From Rutidosis leptorrhynchoides (taxonomy: Eukaryota > Streptophyta > Magnoliopsida > Asterales > Asteraceae): DNA of 64,000 nt. A program made the position numbers and the translations under genes. Each line of letters begins with the position of its first letter. Positions within the stretch are counted from its first letter, which is position 1. The DNA is taken from assembly GCF_046630445.1 (NCBI RefSeq), contig NC_092335.1, positions 541,809,001 through 541,873,000 of the forward strand, read 5' to 3'. This document shows positions 36,365 through 48,434 of the stretch, piece after piece. Below the pieces are notes generated by a model, which saw nothing but the letters and a program-made list of their open reading frames with translations, had not been told where the DNA came from and searched no databases.

Positions 36365-36409
36365 TAAAACCCGCAAGGTTGCGGGTATTACATTAGTTTA
36401 CTTTTAATA

Positions 36410-36443
36410 TAATAATTATAATTATAATTATAATTATTATATT
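36410..36443. repeat. (ATAATT)n microsatellite
   Basis: Short hexamer run just outside the Helitron 3' end, similar in unit to the one at 31436. Confidence 0.8.
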
Positions 36444-38792
36444 AGTAATATTCAAATATGGATTGTTTTTACGAAATTAATTACGTTACATATGTTTTTT
36501 TTTTTTAGAAAAGTCGGGATTTTATTAAACACTATATAATGTACAAACACCATGTTTGTATTACAGATTTACAGAAAGCATGGCCACATGACATGTACAA
36601 GCAAATGAACGAAAAGATGAAACATTAAGTAAAGAAAGAAAGACAAAATAACACGTGTGGTGTGTGGTACAAGGACTGAAACAAAATGTCAACCAATGCC
36701 CGATATCAACGAAGCATTGTCGAGATAAAAGCGAGGGTTAATAAGCCACTGATGCCACTCGATATTGAGATTTTTAGCACGTCTTGCAATCCACTCGTAC
36801 GATTTTATTTGTATCTCGCTCAACAAATTCGGACCCGACCATATTCTATTGCGGAACACTTTTTTATTCCTATTCTTCCAAATAAGATACCCGCAAACCC
36901 ATTCTATCGATTGCCACAATTTTTTGCCGATCGAGGACTGTGCGCCACATCCATCGCCGTTCAAGATCTCATTTAGACTCCAATTTGAGAAGCTACCCAA
37001 TCCCCACCATTTATACACTCTATCCCAAGCATCGATTGCGTGTCTACAAAAAATCATTACATGCTCAATAGATTCGGTATCATCGTTACACATGGGACAT
37101 CTTACATTGTCCAAATCAATACCCCATTTGTCAAGCTCCACACGAACCGGAATCCTTTTACGCTTTACCCACCATGCAAAAATGTTTAAAGATTGAGGAA
37201 TAAAATTATTTCTTTCCTTAACATCATCGCTTGTAGGTAAAAGTTTGTCATCAAACAAGGATGCAAGGATCTTCGTTTTAAACACATTGTCGTTGCTACA
37301 GTTCCAGACCCATTTATCGACACCATCACTTGAAAATGGTAGAGCAGAAAGTTCCCCAGCCAGCCTGTTTATGTCATCGAGTACCCGCCCATTGAGTTCA
37401 CGAATCCAATTCCAATGACCCACCCAATTTGACCCATTCCAAGTAATACGATCACGAACCAAAGCATCTTTATCAGTCTTTAATCTGTATAGCCGATTGA
37501 ATCTGTCTTTGAAGCACTTATCACCGAGCCATAAGTCATCCCAAAATTTAAAAGTAGAGCTGTCACCTATGTAAAGCTTGAAGGACTCGCAAAAATTAAA
37601 GTTGCATTTGATCATTTGCTTAGAGATAGAAATAATATTTTTCCAAGTCGATACCCCCCTAAGTGACCCGAATTACCCATGGAACCCAACCCACCATCCC
37701 GCCCACTGAAACGACTCGTCCGTATTACTATAAACGTGGTACGTTATTCATTGGTCTCATAGCGAGGTATTTGACCTCTATATGATACATTTTAGAAAAT
37801 ATTGCATTCGTTTCATAAAAAGATACACCCTTATTATACATAATGCATGTTTTAAACAAGTGGGAGATTATTTAAGAAATAATCCCCATAATACATCGGT
37901 TTCCAAATACTACACACGTGACATAACAGTCGAATATAATACATGACAAAGGTTTTATTGAATGCAACACTTCATTTAAACAAAAACATGAGACTCCATG
38001 CACAGCTTGCTCAGATAATGTAACAGCGGAAGACTTTCTTAAGGACCTGAGAATAAACATGCTTAAACTGTCAACACAAAGGTTGGTGAGATATATAGGT
38101 TTAAAGCTAGCATCGATATAAATATAGACCACAAGATTTCATAGTTATAAATATTTCAATAAAGATATTCTATAAGTTGTTGAGCGCTTCGGTAACCATA
38201 CTTAACCATAAATGTAGCATATTCCCTTTATTATGAAATCTCCCTACACTATACCAAATGTAGTAAAAACGAAGTACTATGCAACCGTTTACGATACTAG
38301 AGCGACTAACCCGGTTGGGGTTGTCAAACCTGATAGATCTATCAATAGGATTCGCGCTTACATGTTCTTACAACATGTAAATATTAGTTACCAAGCTATT
38401 AGGGAAGATATGCAATGTGGTACAACTCAACGTAGAATATATTTTAAGTACTTGCGTCCATGACGTAAAACATAAAATGCATGTATTCTCATCCCAAAAT
38501 ATTTTTAGAGTTTAAAAATGGGACTATATACTCACAGTAGTAAAAGTATATTAATAATAAGTTTTCAGCTTATTAAAAATATGGCCGTCGTCCTTGGATT
38601 CACGAACCTATAACAATAATAATGATTCAGATAATAATACGACATGTGAATAAAATAAAACAAGTTCATAGAATACTTATATTAATTTTTAACATTTTTA
38701 TGTTAGTAGTCCTTTGTTAGTACTCCAAAATAGTCCGAAATGTCCAACAGTCCAATAATCGGTATATATATAATCTTAGAATTACCCCACGA

Positions 38793-38938
38793 CGTATTGT
38801 ATACGTATTGTCTTTGCATCAACTCAGAGACGTATTGTATACGTATTGTCTTAGAATTTATCAAAACGTATTGTATACTTATTGTCTTAGGATTTATCAA
38901 AACGTATTGTATACTTATTGTCATGGAATGTACCAAGA
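38793..38938. repeat. Four tandem units of 36-38 bp
   Basis: CGTATTGTATACNTATTGTC recurs at 38793, 38831, 38867 and 38903, followed each time by a TTAGRATTTATCAAAA-like spacer. It lies in the solo LTR and is not obvious in the related LTR at 54554-57802. Confidence 0.85.
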
Positions 38939-40448
38939 TTATTATATATATATACAATCTCGGAATTAACTAGGATTATAATATTTTGTTATACTAATGA
39001 TAACATGTCCAAATATATATAGGAAAAGTTAGCAAGGATATGGTTAATATAGTTTTTACAACATAGATTTCGTCCATACAACGTTAATTTTAGCAGATTT
39101 TGTTTTGCTCGCCAAATATTCATTACAACTCCGTTTAAAGTGAATCAAATTGCTATGGTTTCATAATGAACTGTAGTATTTAGAACTAAACTGAAAAAGT
39201 AGTGGTTTATAGTCGGACTTACAGGTTACAAGTCATATTTGAAAGAGGTAGTCATTTTCGTCTAAAAATGACATCTTGATGACCATTTTGAAAAACATAC
39301 TTTCACTTTGAGTTTAACCATGATTTTTGGATATAGTTTCATGTTCATAAGAAATATCATTTTCTCAGAAGAACAACTTTTAAATCAAAGTTTATCATAG
39401 TTTTTAATTATCCAACCCAAAACAGCCCCCGGTTTTACTACGACGGCGTATGTCCGGTTTTACGGTGTTCTTCGTGTTACAGGTTTTAAATCATTAAGTT
39501 AGCATATCATATAGATATAGAACACGTGTTTAGTGGATTTTAAAAGTTATGTTAGAAGGATTAACTTTGTTTGCGAACAAGTTTAGAATTAACTAAATTA
39601 TGTTCTAGTGATTACAAGTTTAAATCTTCGAATAAGATAGTTATATATATATGAATCGAATGATGTTATGAACATCATTACTACCTCAAGTATAGTAGGT
39701 AAACCTACTGGAAATAATGAGAAAATAACTTGAGCTTCAAAGGATCTTTGATGGCTTGGAAGTTCTTGAAGCAGAATTATGACACGAAAACAAGTTCAAG
39801 TAAGATTACTACTTGATTTAAGGTAGTTATGTTTATAGAAATTAAACCAAAGCTTGGATATGATTATTACCTTGATTAAGAATGAAAAGTTACTGAGATT
39901 AGATGGAAGTTCTTGATCTTTGATGAGTTGTTGGATTGGATTAAAAAGATTAGAAGTAATCTTGCAACTTCTTGATTATATGTTGTTTTTATGATGATTA
40001 AAGCTTGTAATTGAAGCTAAATGATGGGGAAAATACTTGGAGATGATCAAGTATGAAGTTAGGAGTATTTTGAGAGAGAATTGGGAGTGTAAGTATGAGA
40101 AAATGGAATGAAGAAATGGTGTGTATGCATAAAAATGTTTTTAGTTTATAAAAAAAGAAAAGATTCCTAATTTTGTTTTCTTGCTAAATAATTCATGCTA
40201 CTTGACAAATGGTTGGTTCTACATATTCCTTAATCATTTAAGGCTGATAAGGAGTAGATTTTTATTGGTATATACCAATAGTAAATACATCTAGAAGCTG
40301 GGTATAATACGAGTGCAAATACCGAGCGAATACGAGTAGAATTCTTGATGAAAACAAATGGGAATACAATTGTGATTATTTTTGTTAAGTAAGAGTGTTT
40401 TAATATATGTATTGAAGTCCTTCAAATGTGTATTAATACATCTTAATA

Positions 40449-40451
<3 letters not shown>

Positions 40452-40513
<62 letters not shown>
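40452..40513. repeat. (TA)n microsatellite
   Basis: About 62 bp of TA dinucleotides within the solo LTR. Confidence 0.95.
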
Positions 40514-40520
<7 letters not shown>

Positions 40521-42104
40521 TTTAACTGAGTCGTTAAATCATCGTTAGTCGTTACATGTAAGTGTTGTTTCGAAACCTTTAAGTTAACGACCTTGTTAAA
40601 TGTAATTAATCCCATTGTTATTATATCTAATGGGATGTTAAATTGTTATATTATCATGATAACATAGTGTGTTAATATATCTTAATACGATATATAAATA
40701 TTAAGACGTTATTACAACGATAATCGTTACGTATATATATCGTTTCGAAATCCTTAAGTTAGTAGTCTCATTTTATGTATATAGTTCATTGTTAATATAC
40801 TTAATGAGATACTTAATTATCATTTCGTCATGTTAAATATATATATAAGTTCATATATATATTATCATGTTATTTACAAGTTATAACGTTCGTGAATCAT
40901 CGGACAAGTTGGGCGGTCACACGTTTACATAAAATTCGTTTCAATTAATCAAGTCTTAAAAAGTTTGATTGCTTAATATGTTGGAAACATTTAATCATGT
41001 AAATATTAATATTGTTCAATATATAATCATGGAAAAATCCGGGTCATGACACCCATAAATGCTTTTAATGATTTTGACCCAAAGAGCACCATTTTCGTTT
41101 CGAAATCTCCACCACCATTTACCAATAAGAGCCCAATTTTTAGCTTTTAAGGACCCAATATTCAACCCCCCCTTATTGTAAGGAAGCAAGATTGAATCCC
41201 ATTTAACCCAAGACATTTTAGATTCTTCCCCAACCCCGCCCCAAAAAACATACGTCTCAAACCTTCGAGCAAGGATAAGGCACACGCCGGAGCACGAAAT
41301 AAGGAGAAATAGTACAACGGTAAGCTAGATAAGACCGATTTAACTAAGGTTAATCTACCACCAAATGATAACGAACACGATTTCCAATACGAGAATCTTT
41401 TATGGAACTTCTTAATCACAGTATCCCATTCACTCGTCTTTGTCATTCGAGAACCCACCGGTAACCCCAACTATGTGATAGCAAGCTCTCCCATTTTACA
41501 ACCGATCCGGTAAGAGACCCTTTCAGTAGATTCCTTCGAAACTCCCAACCCATAAAGACAACTTTTCGACATATTTATTTTTAAACCCGAAGCGTCCTCG
41601 AAGCATTTCAATAATTTCACCACGTTAGAGATGTTGCTTTTACTCGATTCACCCATAAATTTCGTGTCATCCGCATATTAAAGATGCGAGATGACAACCT
41701 CCTCTTTTCCAATCGACACTCCTTTGATAATACCTCTTTGTACCGCCAAGTTAGTGAACACATTGAGACCTTCTACCGCTAATATAAACAAGAAGGGGGA
41801 GAGAGGATCCCCTTGTCTAATTCCTTTTTGGGGGAAAAATTCCTGGGTGGGGGAGCCATTAACCAGAATAGAAACAGAAGTTGACGAGAGACAAGCTTTA
41901 ATCCACTTAATCCACCTAGCACCAAATCCCATTTTATCCAGAATATCTAACAAAAACATCCAATTAACACTATCAAAAGCCTTAGAAAAATCAACCTTAA
42001 AGAAAAAGCTTTTCTTTTTTCGCAGCTTTAAATCAGTGACGGCTTCGTTTAAAATGAGGACAGCGACCATTTATGTAGGCGCTTTGTTCAACACCGATAA
42101 GTTT

Positions 42105-43552
42105 TGTGACGACCCGAAAATTTTCGACCAAATTTAAACTTTATCTTTATATTATTCTGACACGATAAGCAAAGTTTGTTAAGTTGAATCTCAAGGATTT
42201 TAAACTGTGTTCATACATTCATTTAACCTTGCCCAAATTCCAATGATTCACGAACCATTATATGAACGAGTATGATTATATATGTATATGTGTATATATT
42301 ATAACTTGAAAACATTAACAAAATATTAGACGTATAATACTTTACATAAACGTATTTGTTTCAAAATATATTCAAATAGTTATCGATGGAATTAGAAGAT
42401 GATAACAAATGATTGATTTATCAGATACATTGAATTATGATTACGAGTCTCTGTTAGGAGGTCCACTTTGATTTGGAAAACATTTCCTTTTAACGATATT
42501 CGGAATAAATGATAAAGTGATCTTCGAGTAAGGACAAAGTGTCAAGTAGCGAGAGCTAGTCGGATTAGTGGAGACTCCTGTTTGATTTTCAATACATGCC
42601 TTACAATAATTTTCTCGTGACTATTGATAGGTTAATTACTAGGCTTTAATGATATTTTATCATGAAGAGTAAATAATTGAATTAATGTTCGTCGGCAAGA
42701 TAACCCATTTGTCATGTTAAGATGATTTCATACGTACATTTATCCATTTGACCTAATCCTACAATTCATGAATAAACTGTAAGTTAATAACTTGAAACCT
42801 GTTATGATTTATATATTATTTTACTCTCTTAAGTAAAAACGTTTTTCGACATAATAGAACTAGTTTATTAATGTATATGTTTAAATAACGTAAGTTGGAA
42901 TATTAGTTTTTAGATATATGAATAACTTGCAACGTACATTAAAACGTGTTCATTAAATATATATGTTTTTAAATTAGTTTAGTACACGATAGTAACATTC
43001 GCTTAGTAATGCGATTGATATTTAAAAAGTTTATACATAAATGAATTGTATTTATTTAAGTTTTTAAATGAAAACGTTACGAGTTATAATATTTTTTCTA
43101 AACGATTTTAAAACGAACTTTGAAAAATAATTGGTTTTGAAAGACTAAATATTATATCATTAGATAAATATTTCAAACATATATATTATGTACAAATTTA
43201 CAATTCTAAATAAAATATATATATATTTTAATTTAGTCATAAAACGTCATGATTTAAAATAATATATTTTGACGAACAACGAGCCACTGATTTATAGAAG
43301 CAAATGACCACAACACTCAATTATATAAGTTACATTTTTTATAAGGTAATTTATTGAGGAGAAAGTCAAATTATTAATAAGGGTACATGTCGCGTAACGT
43401 AAAAGGCTAGTTTTCTAAGCGTACGAAAATGCGTTCGAAAAACCGGAACAGGTACTTAAGTCGAGCGTCAATGTACAATTCATCAGTGCTAAAATTACAA
43501 ATCAACTGTACACGAGAATATAATATAATATTTAATTAATTCTAAAGATTAA

Positions 43553-43629
<77 letters not shown>

Positions 43630-43848
43630 TAATACATATGTAATAGAATATGAGATTGAGTGTCGGCAGAAATATATCGTGCGAATGAGTTGTCACCAGA
43701 GTGCTCATGCGATCGCATGAGAGTCACTCTCATAACCCATGCGATCACATGAGGAGAGATGTCAGGAATTATGTATAAGGCTCGACTCTTCTGGTACCGA
43801 ATTCATTCCATCTTGCAATCTTTCAATCTCTCAAACTCTCGTATGTAT

Positions 43849-43910
<62 letters not shown>

Positions 43911-44459
43911 ATTATTATTATTATTATTATTATTTATACATAAAATATTAAGACGAGGTCATGAGCAAATTATTTCAAGACGGGTTTTTTGAGTAGGATA
44001 GGGCTAAGGAAATTATGGGTTATAGCTATGGAGGTGATGGGTATGGATCATGGCTATGCTCGTGAGGTCAACCTAGTGTTTATCGTCTCCGTTATGTGTA
44101 CGTACCTTTCCTGCAATATTGAATCTCAATATTGATACGTGAGTACTCATAATTTAACTTTTACATACTAATAGTGTATCCCTGACTAGTGCTCGAGTAT
44201 ATAGGATTATGCATGTTTGTACTTTTGATATTGCCTTTAGTTAGGTTATGTTGAATCCTAAATTAGTTATATATGCGGTTGAGATAAGGTATAAGATATG
44301 CATGTCGTTGGAAAGCTAGCGAAAAATTAAGAACTTTTCATTTAGATATCGAATGGTTTCGATGAACGGATTTGAAGTTATAGTCAATTGAAATTTGGTA
44401 TTATTATTAAAAATGATTATTATTATCGTCGTTATTATCGTCGTTATAGTTTTTATCTA

Positions 44460-44522
<63 letters not shown>

Positions 44523-46374
44523 ATTAATATTATCATTATCATTATCAATAAAAAGTATTATCATTAAAAATTGTTATTATTACTATCATTATTATCGTTA
44601 AAGTTATAATTAGTATTATCATTATCATAAAATTTATTATCATTAGTATTATTATAATTAAAAATTAATATTAGTAACACCTAATTATTATGATTACTAT
44701 TATTATCATTAACACGAAGGTGATATAAAAGACGATTAAAAGCTATTAAACAAAACGATTATGAAATAATGAGTATGAGTATCATGATGAAATTTAAATT
44801 ATTGTAAGATTTTGATTTAGATAAAATTATCGTTTTTCATCATTTTTATCACTATTATTATTAAAAGTATTATTAATATTAAAACTGTCATTTTTACAAA
44901 ATTATTATTTTAATAGGAATATCATTGTTAATATAAAATTTCATTATTTTTATTAATATGAATTACCATTTTATCATAATATCATTTTAGCAAATATAAA
45001 TATTTTTATTATTATTAATAGAATAATAATTATTATTATTACAAAATAATATAACTTTTACTTACTATTATTATTATCGATATTATTTTATCAAATAAAT
45101 ATGTAATACAAAGATGTTTTACTACGTGTAACATAATTACATTAATACTACCTATCATATTATTTTTATGATGTTAAATGAACTTTATAAATTTATTACT
45201 TAAGATATATAAAAGTATATTTTATATAAAATTTTATTTATTAATAAATGAATTATATTATTTACTCTAATAGATCTTTTAAAAATATTTAAAAAAAATA
45301 TAAAACGACGATATTTAAACTATATATTAATCATGTATAGATTTTGGAAATCATTTTGAGTCAAATTGACTTTTGTTGACCTTTGCATATTAGTCTCGAG
45401 CATTAGGATTGTGATACACTATAACTTGACCTAATTTGTTAGACAAATATTGACCAACACATAAATATATATAATTAATTTAGGTTCGTGAATCCGAGGC
45501 CAACCTTGCACTTGTTCAATGACGTTATATGTATTTTTACTACGAAATACAGTATGGTGAGTTTCATTTGCCTTTTTACCCTTTATATTTTTGGGCTAAG
45601 AATACATGCGAATTTTTTATAAATGGTTTACGAAATAGACACAAGTAATCGAAACTACATTATATGGTTGAATGATCGAAGCCGAATATGCCCCTTTTGC
45701 TTGGTAGCCTAAGAATTAGTAAACCGATCTACTAATTGACGGGAATCCTAAAGATAGATCTATTGGGCCTAACAAACCCCTTCCAAAGTACCGGATGCTT
45801 TAGTACTTCGAGTTTTTATATCATGTCCGATGGATGTCCCGGAATGATGGGGATATTCTTATATGCATCTTGTTAATGTCGGTTACCAGGTGTTCAATCC
45901 ATATGAATAATTTTTGTCTCAATGCATGGGACGTATATTTATGAGAAATGAAAATGAAATTCTTGTGGTCTATTAAAATGATGGAAATGAATGATTATGA
46001 TAAACTAATGAACTCACCAATTTTTTAGTTGACACTTTAAAGCATGTTTATTCTCAGGTATTAAAGAAATCTTCTGCTGTACATTAGCTCATTTTAAAGA
46101 TATTACTTGTAATCATTCATGGCATATTTCAAAAGACGTTGCATTCAAGTCATTGAGTTCAGTAAAGATTATGAATAAGTAAATGACATATTAGATCATT
46201 TATGGATGGATATTACGAAATGGTATGCATGCCTGTCAACTTTCGATGTAAATGAAAGTTTGTCTTTTAAAACGAATGCAATGTTTGTAAAATGTATCAT
46301 ATAGAGGTCAAATACCTCGCGATGTAATCATATGTTATTGTATTCGTTCTTATGGATTAGGACGGGTCTTTACA
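42105..46374 (+). repeat. Element A 5' LTR
   Basis: It begins TGTGACGACCCG and ends GGTCTTTACA, followed two bases later by the primer-binding site. It includes a (TA)n run (43557-43624), ATT/TTA runs (43852-43934 and 44460-44525) and a pair of 14-bp palindromes. Confidence 0.9.
43706..43751. repeat. Paired 14-bp palindromes CATGCGATCGCATG in the LTR
   Basis: CATGCGATCGCATG at 43706-43719 and CATGCGATCACATG (one change) at 43738-43751, separated by AGAGTCACTCTCATAACC. The same pair, both copies perfect, is at 52440-52485 in the 3' LTR. Confidence 0.85.
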
Positions 46375-46376
46375 TG

Positions 46377-46391
46377 TGGTATCAGAACGGT
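46377..46391 (+). other. Element A primer-binding site
   Basis: TGGTATCAGAACGGT follows the 5' LTR after a two-base spacer and matches the initiator tRNA-Met complement TGGTATCAGAGC apart from one base. Confidence 0.8.
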
Positions 46392-46780
46392 GGTCTTAGC
46401 GAACCAGGTCTGCATTAGTGTGTCTAACTGATAAGTTGTTAGGATGTATTAGTGAGTCTGGACTTCGACCGTGTCTGCATGTCAAAATTTTTGCTTATCA
46501 TTTCATGTCGAAAATTACCTGCTTATCATTCTTAGTCTAGACACGTCTTGCTGCATTGATTGCATGAATAGTGTATAGACAAAATTCATATCTTAGCGTA
46601 TCTGCTAAATCATATCTTATTGTATCTGTTACCGTAAACTTTGCCTGACATATCCCGTAAATTCCTCCGTAATCTACGAAATCTTTGCTCTATATATATA
46701 GATATTCTATGTAATTAGAATACCACACGATAGCCAGAAAATCATTTCATATCGAAAAATTCTTTATTCAATCGTACGAA

Positions 46781-47540
46781 ATGGAATTCGTCATTAGTTC
46801 AAGTTCCTCGGATTCTGAAATGGAATCCCACTCAAGCTCCGAAAGCAGTGTGACCGGAATGGACCAACCAATTAGCCATCATCTATTCTGGATGAATTGG
46901 GGATGGGTTCGTAGCCTCCTTAATCATTGGAGATAAGAAGAAGGCGATCCTTTCCATCCACCACATTGCCCTCTTGGCGAAGAACCTGAAGCACTTACCG
47001 GCAAACTTATCCGAAACACCATTTTCTCTCTCATTTCCAGAGTATCTTGTCACGATTATATACTACATCAAATTCTAGATTCTATTTATCCGCTCGTCCG
47101 AACCGACAATCACCCCGGTGTAATAGAAGAAGTCAACGAGCTTCGCGCTCGGGTAATGGCTTTGGAGAACATGGTACAAAGGTTACAAACACCAGCATCA
47201 GCAGCATAACCAGTACCACCATCATCAACGCCAATAGTACCATTACCAAACCCAACTACAAACGCGTCGTAAACCTAAACTTTACAACCTGTCCCACGAG
47301 CATCAATATCATACTCATCGTAGATACCAAGGAGTACCAACAACAATAACCGATGAAGTATTGATTCATAACTTCATTGGAGAAATGTTCTGCGGCGATT
47401 ATGTAATATCTAAAGTCTTAGAGATTATCTATTCTAACCCTAACCAGAAATCAGATGAGTGAACCAAAATGATAGAAGGAAGAGTAGAACTCCTGACAAG
47501 AATGATGCGTGGTTTACAAGCTAGACTTGTTTTACCGACG
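46781..47540 (+). pseudogene. Element A leader ORF remnant
   Basis: An ATG at 46781 opens a Ser/acid-rich start (MEFVISSSSSDSEMESHSS). Later come PLGEEPEALTGKL and a coiled-coil-like stretch (EEVNELRARVMALENMVQRL). I recognise neither gag nor a host protein. It is broken several times. Its place between the primer site and the internal motif at 48435 corresponds to where the chromovirus carries its F-box ORF. Confidence 0.45.
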
Positions 47541-47708
47541 GCATAAACAGTACCGTCAACATCGTCAGAACCAGTAGCACCTCTAACATCACAAGCTCCG
47601 CAAGTTCAAGAATCACCGTGGACACCATAACGAATCAATAACGCGTATATTGTATCAGCAAGTTATGAAGTATTAACTCATTCCCTCTGAAGAAATTTAT
47701 ATGTATAT

Positions 47709-47815
<107 letters not shown>

Positions 47816-48270
47816 AGATCAAAATACATCTTTCCGTACTAAGCTATTATGTATGAATCTTAACTACTCGGTTAATTCATATTACAAATATGCAATAATG
47901 TACATCCTTCACCCGCAACTTAACCATCGTTAACTACAATCTCTGTCTCAATTCAATAAATTCCAATTCATAATAAATCAAGTGTATTATTCAAATATAT
48001 GTTTGATTTTACACATTCATCATCGATGTACTCGAAACTTTTCAAATAACATCATTCGTACCTTACGAAGTTCACAGGAATTCCACGAACACCAGCATCA
48101 TGCATCAACAAATAATGAAGTATTGATTCATAATTTCAATATCATTGAAGAAATACTTATGTAATTTCTAAAGTTTTAGGAATTACTCAATTCTAGTTTC
48201 AACCGTAAATTAAATGAGTTTAATTTAATATTAAGTCATTAAATCTCTGTTACATCTGAAGAAAATATAC

Positions 48271-48372
<102 letters not shown>

Positions 48373-48434
48373 TTTTTTTTTTAAAGACTGTAATAAAAAT
48401 TCTTTTGGTACAAAATATTAATTGTGAAATTTTT

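Larger units (their letters stand above)
28129..36396 (+). mobile_element. Gene-capturing Helitron, 8.3 kb, non-autonomous
   Basis: The 5' end TCTATATATTAAAGCAAAGC has the TC start and wording common in plant Helitrons and is preceded by A. The 3' end has the hairpin ACCCGCAAGGTTGCGGGT, then a 10-bp spacer ending TTAG, followed by T. Insertion between A and T fits. The terminal tetranucleotide is TTAG rather than the consensus CTRR, presumably mutated. No Rep/helicase gene is visible, so it depended on another element. Inside are fragments of U2AF35, kinesin-5 and a PHD-finger gene, all in the Helitron's own direction and with introns kept, as expected for genomic capture. Pairing of the two ends is inference. 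Confidence 0.7.
37707..41051 (-). mobile_element. Solo LTR, Tekay-like family, inserted in the LINE
   Basis: It starts TGAAACGACTCG and ends GGGTCATGACA. Its ends and much of its length resemble the 3' LTR of the chromovirus at 54554-57802 (TGAAATGTCCCG to GGGTCACTACA). Flanks are cccac (37702-37706) and cccat (41052-41056), a 5-bp duplication with one change. No internal region remains. It has older divergence than the intact element's LTR. Confidence 0.82.
36495..42104 (-). mobile_element. L1-type LINE, 5'-truncated, split by a solo LTR
   Basis: Two pieces, 42104-41052 and 37706-36495 on the - strand, give one continuous LINE once the solo LTR at 37707-41051 is set aside: the reading SIYG...GVSTWKNIIS crosses the junction. 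The first piece holds reverse transcriptase motifs FFFKVDFSKAFDSVNW and GIRQGDPLSPFLFILAVEGL, and YADDTKF at about 41675, where the Gln before YADD is now a stop. The second piece holds a 308-residue C-terminal part with the zf-RVT Cys/His cluster CPMCNDDTESIEHVMIFC. The 3' poly(A) is the T run at 36495-36506. At least three stops or frame changes are present, and the endonuclease domain and 5' end are missing. Its left neighbour at 42105 is the LTR of element A. Confidence 0.9.
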
